Shown here piece after piece: positions 38,521 to 47,725 of a stretch of DNA of 64,000 nt (position 1 is the first letter of the stretch; every line of letters starts with the position of its first letter). The stretch is from Gammaproteobacteria bacterium (GTDB taxonomy: Bacteria > Pseudomonadota > Gammaproteobacteria > UBA5861). The position numbers and the translations under genes are program-made. Where the stretch lies: positions 1-64,000 of the forward strand of contig JAKSCV010000076.1 in assembly GCA_022360445.1 (NCBI GenBank), in the 5' to 3' direction. Below the pieces are notes generated by a model that saw nothing but the letters and a program-made list of their open reading frames with translations, did no database searches and was not told where the DNA came from.

Positions 38521-38865
38521 TTACCCGCCGGATAATTCCTGAAGGATCATGATGCCCAGTGTATCGGATTCAGCTTCCTCCGATTCGGCAGCACGGACTT
38601 TGAAAATGCCCGTGCTGCCATCCGCGTTGAATGAACCGATGGCTTTCAGGGTTGAGCCATCTTCAAAGTTGAACGTGATGATTCGCTTACCTGGTCCATC
38701 ATTCGACTCAATCGTAATACTTTGTGGTACCAGTATTTCGCTGCTGGCTTTTACATCATCGGTGTAACTGTCCTTAGAGGCTCCCGGATGTGGAGATTCG
38801 CGTTGGCGCCAGAACCTGTTGCATCCACTGTGAGCATGGATGAAAAGCTTGTATAGTGTAGTCAA
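38521..38865 (-). CDS. Small hypothetical protein, possibly 5'-damaged lipoprotein gene
   Basis: An open frame of 114 residues. The C-terminal two thirds look like a real secreted domain (ASSEILVPQSITIESNDG, RIITFNFEDGSTLKAIGSF, DGSTGIFKVRAAES). The N-terminus MTTLYKLFIHAHSGCNRFW has the form of a lipoprotein signal (SGC) but lacks the hydrophobic stretch. The miniature element at 38906-38950 lies 40 bases upstream of the ATG, so the original 5' part may have been lost. No family recognised. Confidence 0.45.
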   Translation of the reverse strand: MTTLYKLFIHAHSGCNRFWRQRESPHPGASKDSYTDDVKASSEILVPQSITIESNDGPGKRIITFNFEDGSTLKAIGSFNADGSTGIFKVRAAESEEAESDTLGIMILQELSGG

Positions 38866-38905
38866 TAGGGTGAACGAATCATGAGAGAGGTGTTTGAGTT
38901 ATTAG

Positions 38906-38950
38906 GCTCTGCTCACACTAAAGGAGCAAGTTAATGAGTGTGAACAGACC
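38906..38950. mobile_element. Miniature element family 1, minimal 45-bp copy B
   Basis: After TTAG (38902-38905) come GCTCTGCTCACAC and, 19 bases later, GTGTGAACAGACC: the two termini of the family nearly back to back. Its last 29 bases (38922-38950) match the right end of copy A (26869-26897) with three differences. It appears to be an internally deleted relic. It lies between a lipoprotein stop (38961) and a small gene start (38865). Confidence 0.65.
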
Positions 38951-38960
38951 CGCAGGTGTT

Positions 38961-39464
38961 TTAGAAACCCTGACAGATGCCTGTTTCTATTAGTTTAACC
39001 GTCATTTCAACGGAGGCTTCTGGCCGACCGCTGAGTGTGAAAAAGGGTGTTGCGGCGTAATCTTGTTGGTAGTCGTCACCCGGGCAGAGTTGTTTGTCGC
39101 GGTTGCCATCAATGCTGATTACAAGGTAGTAGGTTGCTTCATTTGGGTAATCGACCGGTGGGTTTTGAATCAGGCGGTATGCATCATCCGGCCAGCGCGC
39201 AGTGATCGTCCTAGGCAGTTGGGTGAGTGTGTGTTCGGACGTTGCGATCACTGTCGCCGTATTGTCGGCCACATGCTTGTGGGTACCATAGAGGGTGACT
39301 TTAAGTGAGGCCTGGTTGAGATCAAAGGCCGAGTGGTGAGAGACAGATATTTGATAAGGCGATGTGTGCGTTGGCGCGGATTCGCTTTCTTGCTCGCAAC
39401 CGCTCATCAGAGTCAGTACACACAAGAGTGCAGAGAATATGAGCGGGCGGATCACAGACTGCAT
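38961..39464 (-). CDS. YbaY-like lipoprotein
   Basis: A 167-residue lipoprotein with signal LIFSALLCVLTLMSGC (lipobox MSGC). The mature part has a single beta-sandwich-like domain: SLKVTLYG, LTQLPRTITARWP, ATYYLVISIDGN and ASVEMTVKLIETG. This resembles YbaY/YscW pilotin-type lipoproteins (moderate confidence). The ATG at 39464 overlaps the stop of the preceding hydrolase (TGATG), so the two are coupled. Confidence 0.72.
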   Translation of the reverse strand: MQSVIRPLIFSALLCVLTLMSGCEQESESAPTHTSPYQISVSHHSAFDLNQASLKVTLYGTHKHVADNTATVIATSEHTLTQLPRTITARWPDDAYRLIQNPPVDYPNEATYYLVISIDGNRDKQLCPGDDYQQDYAATPFFTLSGRPEASVEMTVKLIETGICQGF

Positions 39465-40354
39465 CAAGGGTTTCCTGGCGCCTTTTTGAAGAGGCTTGCC
39501 AAAAACGGCATTAAGTGAGTGAGGATTTCAGGGGCATTGTCGTGTTGAATCATGTGCCCGGCATTTTCAACGTCAATAAGTTGTGTTGGCCCTGGCCACT
39601 CACCCATGTCAGGGGTATCGCAGTGGGCTTCTGAGTCCAGCCCCCGAAAGATCAGTACGGGCTTATCAAAGTTCATATTAAAGTGTTTCACAATGTCCAA
39701 TGTAACAGGGAGTGGACTTTTGCTCATATGAAGTGGGTCAAACTTCCAGCGGTACCCGGCGGTGATTTTTTCCGTGCCGTGGGTGGCCAAGTCAAGCGCC
39801 AGCGTATGTTCTAACTTCGGATTGCTCTTTTTCAGGCGCTCAGCCGCTGCCTCCAGTGAAGGCAATGTTTTTCGTTCTTTTTTGCGGACATGTCGTGTGG
39901 TCTCGATCCAGCTGTGCATCAACTGGGGGTAGGCCTCTCCCTCGGTTGTTTGAGGGCCAGACCCCTCAACCAGAACCAGGCCCAGGCACTTTTCCGGGTA
40001 GGTTCCAGTGTAAATGGAAGCAACCCGCCCTCCCATAGAATGGCCCATCATCACAAACGGTTCGGGCACCAGTGTCTTGATCACCGCATCCAGGTCACGC
40101 ACGTATTCCTGAAAATGATAATACCCGCCTGGACCGACCCAGTCGCTGTCGCCGTGGCCGCGTGCATCAACAGCAATCAGGCGGTATTCATCAGCCAGGG
40201 CTTGTGCCAGTTTGTCCCAGGTACGTGCATGGTCGAGAAAGCCGTGATGGCAGACGAGGGTTTTAGGGCCTTGCCCCCACTCGACGACGTGAAGAGTGAG
40301 GCCATGTGAGTCAACAAAGTGCGAGGTTGGTGTTAAACGATTTTTTTCATGCAT
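39464..40354 (-). CDS. Alpha/beta hydrolase
   Basis: A 296-residue alpha/beta-hydrolase fold protein. Visible are the oxyanion segment CHHGFLDHARTWD, the strand DARGHGDSDW, the nucleophile elbow GHSMGGRVAS, and the catalytic His region ENAGHMIQHDN. No signal peptide. Probably an esterase or thioesterase-like enzyme; substrate unknown. It is divergent from the acyl-CoA gene set starting at 40455. Confidence 0.9.
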   Translation of the reverse strand: MHEKNRLTPTSHFVDSHGLTLHVVEWGQGPKTLVCHHGFLDHARTWDKLAQALADEYRLIAVDARGHGDSDWVGPGGYYHFQEYVRDLDAVIKTLVPEPFVMMGHSMGGRVASIYTGTYPEKCLGLVLVEGSGPQTTEGEAYPQLMHSWIETTRHVRKKERKTLPSLEAAAERLKKSNPKLEHTLALDLATHGTEKITAGYRWKFDPLHMSKSPLPVTLDIVKHFNMNFDKPVLIFRGLDSEAHCDTPDMGEWPGPTQLIDVENAGHMIQHDNAPEILTHLMPFLASLFKKAPGNP

Positions 40355-40454
40355 ATAAGACTTTGAATATTCTTTACTTTGCTTAATAATACTTATTAAT
40401 AAAAATAAGAAATGACGTTAGCCTATCAGAAAAACTGGGTTAGGAGTTGGCAGC

Positions 40455-41198
40455 ATGCAGAAAGTTGCCTGGGTGACCGGCAGTAGCCGAAATATCGGCC
40501 GGTCGATTGCGGTGGCATTGGCTAAATCGAGCTACGATGTCGCCTGTTTTGCCCGCAATCGGGAAAAGCTGGAAGAAACGGCTGAAATGATTATTGCAGA
40601 AGGCCGGCGTGCAACAGTTCATGTCGGGGATGCCAGTGATGATGCAGCCCTTGAACGTTTTGCCAAAGAAGCTTTTGCGCAGCATGGCCGGGTTGATGTG
40701 GTTGTCAACAACGCAGGCATCACACATGAGGCGAAAGTGGCTGATATTACTCCCGATCAGTTTCGTCAGATTATGGATGTCAATCTACTGGCTTACTACA
40801 CACTGTCCCGTGCGGCATATCCTTTTCTTTGTCAGAGTGGGGAGGGGGTGATTGTCAATATCGGCTCTGTCTACGGTTCGCTTGGTGTACCTTACAACGC
40901 ACCTTACTGTACCTCCAAAGCCGCGATTGAGGGGTTGACGCGCTCGCTTGCCCGGGAGTGGGCGCGGGACCATATTCGGGTTGTGTGTGTCGCACCGGGT
41001 TATGTAAAAACGGATATGCTGGATGCCGTAAACATGACCCCCGAACTTGAAAAACTCATCCTGGGGCGCATCCCACTGAAGCGCTTGGCGCAGTCCCAGG
41101 AGATCGCTGATTTTGTGGCATTCCTTGCTTCCCCCAAAGCCTCATTTATAACAGGCCAGACGTTGGTTGCAGATGGCGGGCAACTGATGTCCGTGTAA
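40455..41198 (+). CDS. SDR-family oxidoreductase (FabG-like)
   Basis: A 247-residue classical short-chain dehydrogenase: cofactor motif TGSSRNIGRSIAVAL, NNAGI, catalytic Ser in NIGSVYGSLG, and YCTSK. The cofactor region RNREKLEE after strand 2 suggests NADP(H). It starts a three-gene run with an acyl-CoA synthetase and an acyl-CoA dehydrogenase, suggesting oxidation or reduction of an acyl-CoA intermediate. Frame and ATG are unambiguous (MQKVAWVTG). Confidence 0.92.
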   Translation: MQKVAWVTGSSRNIGRSIAVALAKSSYDVACFARNREKLEETAEMIIAEGRRATVHVGDASDDAALERFAKEAFAQHGRVDVVVNNAGITHEAKVADITPDQFRQIMDVNLLAYYTLSRAAYPFLCQSGEGVIVNIGSVYGSLGVPYNAPYCTSKAAIEGLTRSLAREWARDHIRVVCVAPGYVKTDMLDAVNMTPELEKLILGRIPLKRLAQSQEIADFVAFLASPKASFITGQTLVADGGQLMSV

Positions 41199-41243
41199 GT
41201 AACCTGGCCCCTTTGAAATAGAGACCAAATGGAGGGTACGAAC

Positions 41244-42830
41244 GTGGAGGAAAAAGATAAACGCATTGAAAAGATCTTTGCCGAGGCGGCTTATGACTCT
41301 CCCGATGTCACGCATCTGCTCTTGGCAGGGCAAGGGACGCGGGTCAGCTATGCGGAAACGTATTACCGTGCCCGATGCCTGGCGGGCGCGTTGCAAAAGC
41401 GGGGAGTGGGGTTTGGCGACCGCGTGGCCAGTTTTCTCTATAACACGCGCGAAGCCTATGAACTGTACATTGCTTGCGGCCTTTTGGGTGCCATCACCGT
41501 GGCGGTCAATACGCAGAGTAAGCCCCGAGAACTGAAGAAGCTGTTTGCGGACTGTGAACCAAAGGCACTCATTTGCAGTAACTTTTATCTCGAGCGTATG
41601 ATCGGTCATGTGCTGCCTGCCAGTGTTGAGGTGCGTGTTGTTACTCACCTGTCAGAGAATACCGGTGTCGCGGGCTGGTTAAATTATGATCTGCTCATGC
41701 AGTCGGCACCCTGTGTGCATCCGGTCAATCAGGGCGGGCCCAAGGATCCGGCGGTGATGATTTATAGCTCGGGCACGACAGGGGAACCCAAAGGTATTTT
41801 ATTGAGCCACCAGGCACTAATCGACAATGCCTTACTGGCTTCCCGGGTTTTAGGCTTGAACTGCACCGACCGCTCGTTGACGCTGCTACCCATATTCAGC
41901 AGTTTTGGGTTTGCGTTTGACTTTTTGCAAATGGGGTTACTCAGAGCTTCGGTCGTGATTTTGCCGGCCTTCTCGGAAACAGAGGCGCTGGATGCCATTG
42001 AGCGTTACCGAGTGACGTTTCTTGCGGGTGTGCCGGTCATGTTCTCGCGCCTGTTTACTCCCAGCCTGATTGAAGCGCGTCAGTTGGATTCACTCCGGTT
42101 AATGGATGTTGGAGGTGGGCCGGTTTCGCCACGGCTGAAAAGCGATCTGAAAAAAACACTGGGTGTTACGGTGTGTGAAAGCTATGGCATGACCGAGATC
42201 TCCCCGGTTGCCAGTGTCCAGTCGTTAAACGATGACCCGGAAAGCAGCTCCTGTGGTCTGCCCTTGCCGGGTTTCGAAGTCAAAGTGGTGGATAGCGGGG
42301 GTGAACCTGTTCCCAGAGGCAAACCGGGAGAGCTGTTGTTTCAATCGCCCACCTTCATGTTGTCCTACTGGAATAAACCTGAGCAAACGGCAAAGACACT
42401 GGCCGGCGGCTGGTTACACTCAGGGGATTACGGCTATCGGGATGAAAAAGGCAACATCCACATCCTTGATCGAACTAAAGACATGATCGTCACCAATGGG
42501 TTCAATGTTTATCCTAAGGAAGTGGAAAACATCATTATGGAGCTGGCAAGTGTTCAGTCGGTTGCTGTTGTTGGAATCAAAGATGACGTACGTGGAGAGC
42601 AGGTCTTTGCCTTTGTTGAACTTCATCCCGGTGGGCACTTAGACCCCAGTGATGTCATCAACTACTGCGACCAACATTTAGCGCGATTCAAAGTTCCACG
42701 GGAAGTCATAATGATCCCTGAAATACCGCTGACCGCTTCGGGCAAAATCCAGCGGTTCAAATTGCGGGAACTGGCCACTCAACAACAAAAAGAACCGGGT
42801 CAAAAGCACACAGAATCCGTGGGTGCCTAG
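41244..42830 (+). CDS. Acyl-CoA synthetase (AMP-forming)
   Basis: An ANL-superfamily ligase of about 528 residues. Motifs: VMIYSSGTTGEPKGILLSHQ, ESYGMTEISP, GWLHSGDYGYRDEKG, DRTKDMIVTNGFNVYP and TASGKIQRFKLREL. The GTG at 41244 is preferred because GGAGGG lies 7 bases upstream; ATG 41229 would place that site inside the gene. It shares only general family features with the ligase at 7278. It probably activates the acid substrate of the downstream dehydrogenase. Confidence 0.9.
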   Translation: MEEKDKRIEKIFAEAAYDSPDVTHLLLAGQGTRVSYAETYYRARCLAGALQKRGVGFGDRVASFLYNTREAYELYIACGLLGAITVAVNTQSKPRELKKLFADCEPKALICSNFYLERMIGHVLPASVEVRVVTHLSENTGVAGWLNYDLLMQSAPCVHPVNQGGPKDPAVMIYSSGTTGEPKGILLSHQALIDNALLASRVLGLNCTDRSLTLLPIFSSFGFAFDFLQMGLLRASVVILPAFSETEALDAIERYRVTFLAGVPVMFSRLFTPSLIEARQLDSLRLMDVGGGPVSPRLKSDLKKTLGVTVCESYGMTEISPVASVQSLNDDPESSSCGLPLPGFEVKVVDSGGEPVPRGKPGELLFQSPTFMLSYWNKPEQTAKTLAGGWLHSGDYGYRDEKGNIHILDRTKDMIVTNGFNVYPKEVENIIMELASVQSVAVVGIKDDVRGEQVFAFVELHPGGHLDPSDVINYCDQHLARFKVPREVIMIPEIPLTASGKIQRFKLRELATQQQKEPGQKHTESVGA

Positions 42831-42855
42831 GCTCAATAACAGAGAAAAAATAAAA

Positions 42856-44004
42856 ATGGACCACTATTTTTTACCAGAAGATCAACACGCGTTTCAAAAT
42901 AATGTACGCCGGTTTGCTGAGGAGCGCATTCAGCCTCAGGCGGAGCAGATAGACCAAACAGCGACGTTTCCTGCCGAGCTGTTTGCCGAGATGGGTGAGC
43001 TCGGCTTTTTAGGTGCGACCACGCCTGAGGTATGGGGTGGGTCCGGTTGTGATGCCGTGATGGTTTGCCTATTACTGGAAGAAGTCTCACGTGCCTCTGG
43101 CGCTGTCGGCAGTTCCTTGAATGCGCACATCAGCCTGGTGGCCACGGTATTGGCCGAACACGGTACTGATGCACAACGGGAACGCTACCTGAAGCCACTG
43201 GCGAGTGGTCAGACCATCGGGGCCTTTGGCCTGACCGAACCCGGTGGAGGCTCCAATGCCGCTGCCTGCCGCACTCGGGCGGACAAGCGCGGTGATCATT
43301 ACATTATTAATGGCGCCAAGTGCTTCATCACGAACAGCACCGTCGCGGATACGTTTATTATCACCGCTCGGACCCAGCCGGGGGATACCTCAACCGGAGT
43401 CTCTGCGTTCATTTTAGAGCGGAACATGCCGGGGTTCAGTATTGGTCCGGACAATGAAAAAATGGGGATGCATGGTTCGCCCACCGCGACATTAACCTTT
43501 GATGAACTAGCTGTTCCGGCAGAAAACCTGCTGGGTAAAGAAGGCCAAGGCTTCCGCCAGTTTGCCAAGGCATTGGATCGAGGGCGAGTGAATGTAGCCG
43601 CTTTGTCGACCGGTTTAGGTCAAGCCGCGCTGGATGCCTGTATTCCTTATGTAAAAGAGCGCGAGCAGTTTGGGCAGCCGATTGCTGCTTTTCAGGGCGT
43701 GCAGTTTCCCATTGCTGACATGGCGACAGAGATCGAAATTGCTCGAGTGATGACCTTGCATGCCGCCCGATTGTATGACGCGAGTCAATCGGTCAAAAAA
43801 GCGGGTGCCATGGCAAAATATTTTGCAGCAGAAGCATCCATCCGTGCCACCAGCCAGGCGGTAGAACTCTTGGGAGGGTACGGTTACATGCGCGCCTACT
43901 CGGTTGAGCGCTATATGAGAGACGCCAAAATGTATCAAATAGGCGAAGGGACCAGTCAGATCAACCGGCTTGTCATTGCGAGAGAAGTACTGGGGCGGTT
44001 TTAA
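42856..44004 (+). CDS. Acyl-CoA dehydrogenase
   Basis: A 382-residue FAD enzyme forming a 2,3-double bond in acyl-CoA. FAD and substrate motifs are FGLTEPGGGSNAAACRTRA, YIINGAKCFITNS and the C-terminal ELLGGYGYMRAYSVERYMRD. The catalytic base Glu is in QIGEGTSQINRLVIARE. ATG 42856 is used; the frame opens inside the previous gene at 42823. Electrons would pass to ETF. Third gene of the acyl-CoA run. Confidence 0.94.
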   Translation: MDHYFLPEDQHAFQNNVRRFAEERIQPQAEQIDQTATFPAELFAEMGELGFLGATTPEVWGGSGCDAVMVCLLLEEVSRASGAVGSSLNAHISLVATVLAEHGTDAQRERYLKPLASGQTIGAFGLTEPGGGSNAAACRTRADKRGDHYIINGAKCFITNSTVADTFIITARTQPGDTSTGVSAFILERNMPGFSIGPDNEKMGMHGSPTATLTFDELAVPAENLLGKEGQGFRQFAKALDRGRVNVAALSTGLGQAALDACIPYVKEREQFGQPIAAFQGVQFPIADMATEIEIARVMTLHAARLYDASQSVKKAGAMAKYFAAEASIRATSQAVELLGGYGYMRAYSVERYMRDAKMYQIGEGTSQINRLVIAREVLGRF

Positions 44005-44233
44005 AAACGTTGCTTGTCAGTGAGTGTCATCTGGGCAGAAGCTGATGTGGATCAACTTTTATCGACTGGGTTATGCGCTTTTATGATGTAAATCAAAAGG
44101 CCTACCTGCTAGGTGAGTAGTATAAAAACTGTCTCTTAGAGGAAATATCCAATACAAAACTGCAGGCAACTTTCTAAATACATTGTATGCACATTCCAGT
44201 AACCATAAATGTTAAACATTCAGTGAGGTGAGT

Positions 44234-45064
44234 ATGGCTCTTCAAGATATCATCGTACATATTGATAACAGCAATGGCTGTCAAAAGCGTCTTAACGCTG
44301 CAATTGCGCTGGCACAGGCACATCAAGCGCACATAACCGGCGTTTATAATATTCCTCCTGCCTATTTGCCTCGTTATGCTGCAGCTGAAATTCCCTTCGA
44401 TATTCGAAAAAAAGAAACAGAAGCAGCAGCCGAACAGGCTAAAAAAGCCGGTGAAATCTTTCAGGAAACGGTTGATCGGGAAGGCCTCCGGAGTGAGTGG
44501 CGTGTTTCCGAAGGTGACTTTGTGACAAACCTTTGCATTCACGCACGTTACACGGATTTGATGGTGCTTGGGCAAGACGATGAGCGGGATTCAAACAGCA
44601 GTGACTTCGCCCCGGATGATGTCATTCTTCGCTGTGGGCGGCCTGTCCTGCTGGTGCCTTTCATTGGGCCTCAGGAAACACTGGGTAAGCGCGTTATGGT
44701 GGCCTGGAATGGTGCGAGAGAAGCAGTACGTGCCGTGAACGATGCGCTGCCTATTTTGCAAAAAGCGGATAAGGTTGAAGTTGTCACCGTCAATATCAAA
44801 ACAGATGGAAACAGTGATAACCAAATTCCTGGTGTGGATATTGCCCACCATTTGGCTCGACACGGGGTTAATGCCACCGCTTCTGCAATGGAGGGTGTGA
44901 ATATCAATATTGGGGATACACTACTGTCTCACGCCTCTGACATAAGTGCTGATCTCGTCATCATGGGCGCTTACGGACATTCCCGGTTGCGGGAGGTGGT
45001 CATGGGTGGGGCGACCCGCTCGCTGCTACACCAAATGACCGTTCCTGTCTTGATGTCTCACTAG
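44234..45064 (+). CDS. Universal stress protein, tandem UspA domains
   Basis: A 276-residue protein of two UspA-like domains. The first begins LQDIIVHIDNSNGC; the second begins RVMVAWNGAREAVRAVNDAL and ends with the nucleotide-binding motif VIMGAYGHSRLREVVMGGATRSLL. The first domain lacks a full GxxG9GS motif, so ATP binding is likely confined to the second. ATG 44234 follows a GAGGTG site. Role: general stress tolerance, inferred from family. Confidence 0.9.
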   Translation: MALQDIIVHIDNSNGCQKRLNAAIALAQAHQAHITGVYNIPPAYLPRYAAAEIPFDIRKKETEAAAEQAKKAGEIFQETVDREGLRSEWRVSEGDFVTNLCIHARYTDLMVLGQDDERDSNSSDFAPDDVILRCGRPVLLVPFIGPQETLGKRVMVAWNGAREAVRAVNDALPILQKADKVEVVTVNIKTDGNSDNQIPGVDIAHHLARHGVNATASAMEGVNINIGDTLLSHASDISADLVIMGAYGHSRLREVVMGGATRSLLHQMTVPVLMSH

Positions 45065-45096
45065 TGTCTTTCTGTAGCCTGGTTGTTTTAATCGGG

Positions 45097-46029
45097 CTAC
45101 TTTTGTTCCGCAGGCTGGGTGGTGGGCGTTTGTACTGATCGCCGGGCCGCCCAGGTTGACAACACCAGCCCGCTGGCAATGGCAGCGACCCCAAAAAGAT
45201 GGAAGGTATGCAATGATTCGCCCAGCAAGGCAATTGCAAAGATCGTTGTGAATATGGGGACCAGGTGGATAAACAGCCCGCCGGTATTGGGACCCAGCTC
45301 CTTCACGCCCAGCCCAAAACAGAAATAACCGATTAACGAAGCAAAGACGGCGGTATAGCCCAGTGAGAACAGAGTCAGCCCATTGAGGGTGATTGGCCGG
45401 ACGAACGTCGCTTCCCACGTATACAGTGGTAGCACGAACAGTGCGGCCAGTGCCGTGGTAGAGGCAAACAGCATCATGGGTGCAATGTCATCCGGGACGC
45501 GCTTAAGTAAAACGGTGTAGGCGGACCAGCAAAATGTGCAACACAGCATAAGCAAATCGCCCCAGGAAAAGCTCAACTTCAACAGCGTTTGTAAATCACC
45601 TCGGCAAATGACCACCAAGATACCAACCGTGGAAATGGCGATTCCCAAAATCTCCAGCGCACGTACTTTAGTGCCCAAGATCGGTGTCGCAAGAATAGGC
45701 ACAATCACGGGTGAAATGGCGACGAAGAGTGCGGCATTGATGGCCGAAGTATTTCGCAGCGCATAAAACTGAAAGGCAGGGTATATGCACACGCCTGTCA
45801 GCGCCACCAAGGCAATCAGCTTCCAGTGTGCTCGTAAAAGGTGTCGCTGGCGGAGGAAAAGAGCAAAATTGAATGCAATCAATAGGGTAGTTACGATTGT
45901 CCAGCGCCAAAAGGTGAGCCCAAAGGGGGGGACATCGGCGCTGATGGCTCGGCCTAGTGTGATATTTCCTCCCCAGCACATGGTAGCAATAACCAACAAC
46001 ACCACCGCTTTGAGTGTGCTTTTATCCAT
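45097..46029 (-). CDS. EamA-family (DMT) transporter
   Basis: About 310 residues with ten predicted helices in two EamA repeats, from AVVLLVIATMCWGGNITLGRA to FGVAAIASGLVLSTWAARRS. Typical repeat-end motifs include LLMLCCTFCWSAYTVLLKR and LGESLHTFHLFGVAAI. The ATG at 46029 (MDKSTLKAV) is chosen as the helix starts immediately after; the frame extends to 46092. Probable metabolite exporter, substrate unknown. Confidence 0.88.
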   Translation of the reverse strand: MDKSTLKAVVLLVIATMCWGGNITLGRAISADVPPFGLTFWRWTIVTTLLIAFNFALFLRQRHLLRAHWKLIALVALTGVCIYPAFQFYALRNTSAINAALFVAISPVIVPILATPILGTKVRALEILGIAISTVGILVVICRGDLQTLLKLSFSWGDLLMLCCTFCWSAYTVLLKRVPDDIAPMMLFASTTALAALFVLPLYTWEATFVRPITLNGLTLFSLGYTAVFASLIGYFCFGLGVKELGPNTGGLFIHLVPIFTTIFAIALLGESLHTFHLFGVAAIASGLVLSTWAARRSVQTPTTQPAEQK

Positions 46030-46205
46030 TTTGCCCACACGGTTTTTATCATTATGTGTAAGCAGCATGAAGTAGTTTTTAGGTGTTTTCAAGCGTGATG
46101 AAGGTCATAGAAAAATATCACTTTCCTACTCGGCTGTGCCGTAGTGCTGTGCCAATTCTGGTAACGCTTCAGCGGAAGAGGTCCGTTGTTTTTCAGTTCT
46201 ATCGT

Positions 46206-46232
46206 GATCGGACTCATCGCCAGAGTCCGATC
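46206..46232. terminator. Perfect 10-bp hairpin between two minus-strand genes
   Basis: GATCGGACTC pairs perfectly with GAGTCCGATC around a 7-base loop, 19 bases after the stop of the gene at 46251-46571. Neither strand has a strong U-tract. It probably ends that transcript or blocks 3' decay. Confidence 0.45.
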
Positions 46233-46250
46233 ATATTGTGTTAGGCTGCG

Positions 46251-46571
46251 TTAACCGATTCTGGTCCAAAAAGACATATCGACAGAGCGCTCATCCAGCA
46301 ATTTCAAGTATGCTTTTGCTGCCGCATGACTCAGCCATAATTGACAGATTTCTTCAGCCCTGGCTTGTGTTGTTGCAAAGGTCATGTCTACATAGAGGCC
46401 GGCGTTTCCCCGCAACAAGAAGCGGGCCAATAGCCCCTCTTGGTTCGTCAGGAACATATTATTTACTTGTTCAGAAAGGGCCAGTAGCTGAGCTTCGTTC
46501 ACGTCTCGTTTCAGGCGAAAAAAAGCAAGTTCAACACCTCTGAAATTAGCTGTTGTTCCACGTAAGATCAT
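46251..46571 (-). CDS. Hypothetical protein of 106 residues
   Basis: A small soluble protein starting at ATG 46571 with a GAGGAG site. The sequence MILRGTTANFRGVELAFFRL, LALSEQVNNMFLTNQEGLL, GNAGLYVDMTFATTQARAEE alternates strand and helix. It could be a ferredoxin-like or dimeric alpha/beta-barrel fold, which is a guess. No family is recognised. It stands alone between an EamA transporter and a GGDEF protein, all on the minus strand. Confidence 0.7.
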   Translation of the reverse strand: MILRGTTANFRGVELAFFRLKRDVNEAQLLALSEQVNNMFLTNQEGLLARFLLRGNAGLYVDMTFATTQARAEEICQLWLSHAAAKAYLKLLDERSVDMSFWTRIG

Positions 46572-46696
46572 GCTGTACTCCTCATTTATATTGGAAGTAC
46601 AAATTATGAGGTTGTGATCTGACAGCACTCTGTCAGTGTCGCTTTGCGAGGCCTTTTTGAGTACCGGATGCTGTATGCAGATTGGCCAGAGACAAC

Positions 46697-47725
46697 TTAG
46701 ATAAAGGGCTGTATATGATGAGCGCTGGGTTTATTGCTAGGTTGTGTTGATTCACTCATTGAATGATTTTTTCGCCATTGTTTCCGTCGATACATTTTTG
46801 CATCACCTTCTGTGAGCATTTCCTGAATGGTTGAGGGCTTTTGATGATCAAACGCGACGATGCCATGTGAAAAAAGAATATCGTATCCACGATCGACAGC
46901 CTCGTTGTAGGTGTCTACCGATTCTCTGAAGCGGCTGATAAAATCTTCGGCGACATCTGGAGTCGTATTGATTAACAACAGGGCAAATTCATCGCCACCT
47001 AAGCGGACAGGGATATCCGAATCTCGGCAGGCGCCTTTTAATTGGTCCGCAAAGGCAATCAGGGCCTTGTCGCCCTCTGCATGTCCGAATTGGTCATTGA
47101 TCGGTTTAAAGTTGTCAAGATCAAAGTAGATCAAGGAAGCGGGTAACCTTTGGCGGGTACAAAACCGCAGGCAGTGGCTTGCCAATAGAGAGAATCCTCG
47201 CCGATTGGAGACTCGCGTTAATTCATCCACTGTGGCCAACTCAATAGCGGCCAGCTCTCGTTCGACGGTTGAAGCCAAGTCTTTCAGTATAGCAAGGTCT
47301 CCGTCATCCAAAGTTCTCGGCTGTTGGTCAATTAGGCACAGCGTTCCCAGCTGTTGACCATTGATCGCTTTTAACGGGCAGCCTGCATAAAAGCGGATGT
47401 AGGGGTCTTCAAGCACCAAAGGGTTATCAGAGAAGCGTTCATCTTCCAAAGCATTAGGGACGATGAAAATATCTTTACTCAAAATAGCGTGCCCACAAAA
47501 AGAAATATCCCGAGGTGTTTCGGAGGCTCCGATCCCAATAGTTGATTTAAACCACTGGCGGTTTTCATCCACCAGGCTGACCAGTGCGATAGGGACATTA
47601 AACAGGCGTTTAGCCATGCGTGTGATGCAGTCAAAACGGTTTTCAGCGGGTGTATCTAGAATACTCAGCGAATGCAATGTTTGAAGCCTGAGTTGCTCAT
47701 CTTTGGGGATAGTGGGTTTTTGCAT
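46697..47725 (-). CDS. GAF-GGDEF diguanylate cyclase
   Basis: A 342-residue soluble protein. Residues about 20-155 form a GAF domain of the DENRQWFKS type (SLVDENRQWFKSTIGIG, FCGHAIL, YAGCPLKAINGQQLGTLCLI). Residues about 165-325 form a GGDEF domain with DELTRVSNRRGF, YFDLDNFKPINDQFGH and an intact RLGGDEFALLL. It should make cyclic-di-GMP in response to an unknown cytoplasmic signal. No inhibitory RxxD site is obvious before the GGDEF motif. Confidence 0.93.
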   Translation of the reverse strand: MQKPTIPKDEQLRLQTLHSLSILDTPAENRFDCITRMAKRLFNVPIALVSLVDENRQWFKSTIGIGASETPRDISFCGHAILSKDIFIVPNALEDERFSDNPLVLEDPYIRFYAGCPLKAINGQQLGTLCLIDQQPRTLDDGDLAILKDLASTVERELAAIELATVDELTRVSNRRGFSLLASHCLRFCTRQRLPASLIYFDLDNFKPINDQFGHAEGDKALIAFADQLKGACRDSDIPVRLGGDEFALLLINTTPDVAEDFISRFRESVDTYNEAVDRGYDILFSHGIVAFDHQKPSTIQEMLTEGDAKMYRRKQWRKNHSMSESTQPSNKPSAHHIQPFI

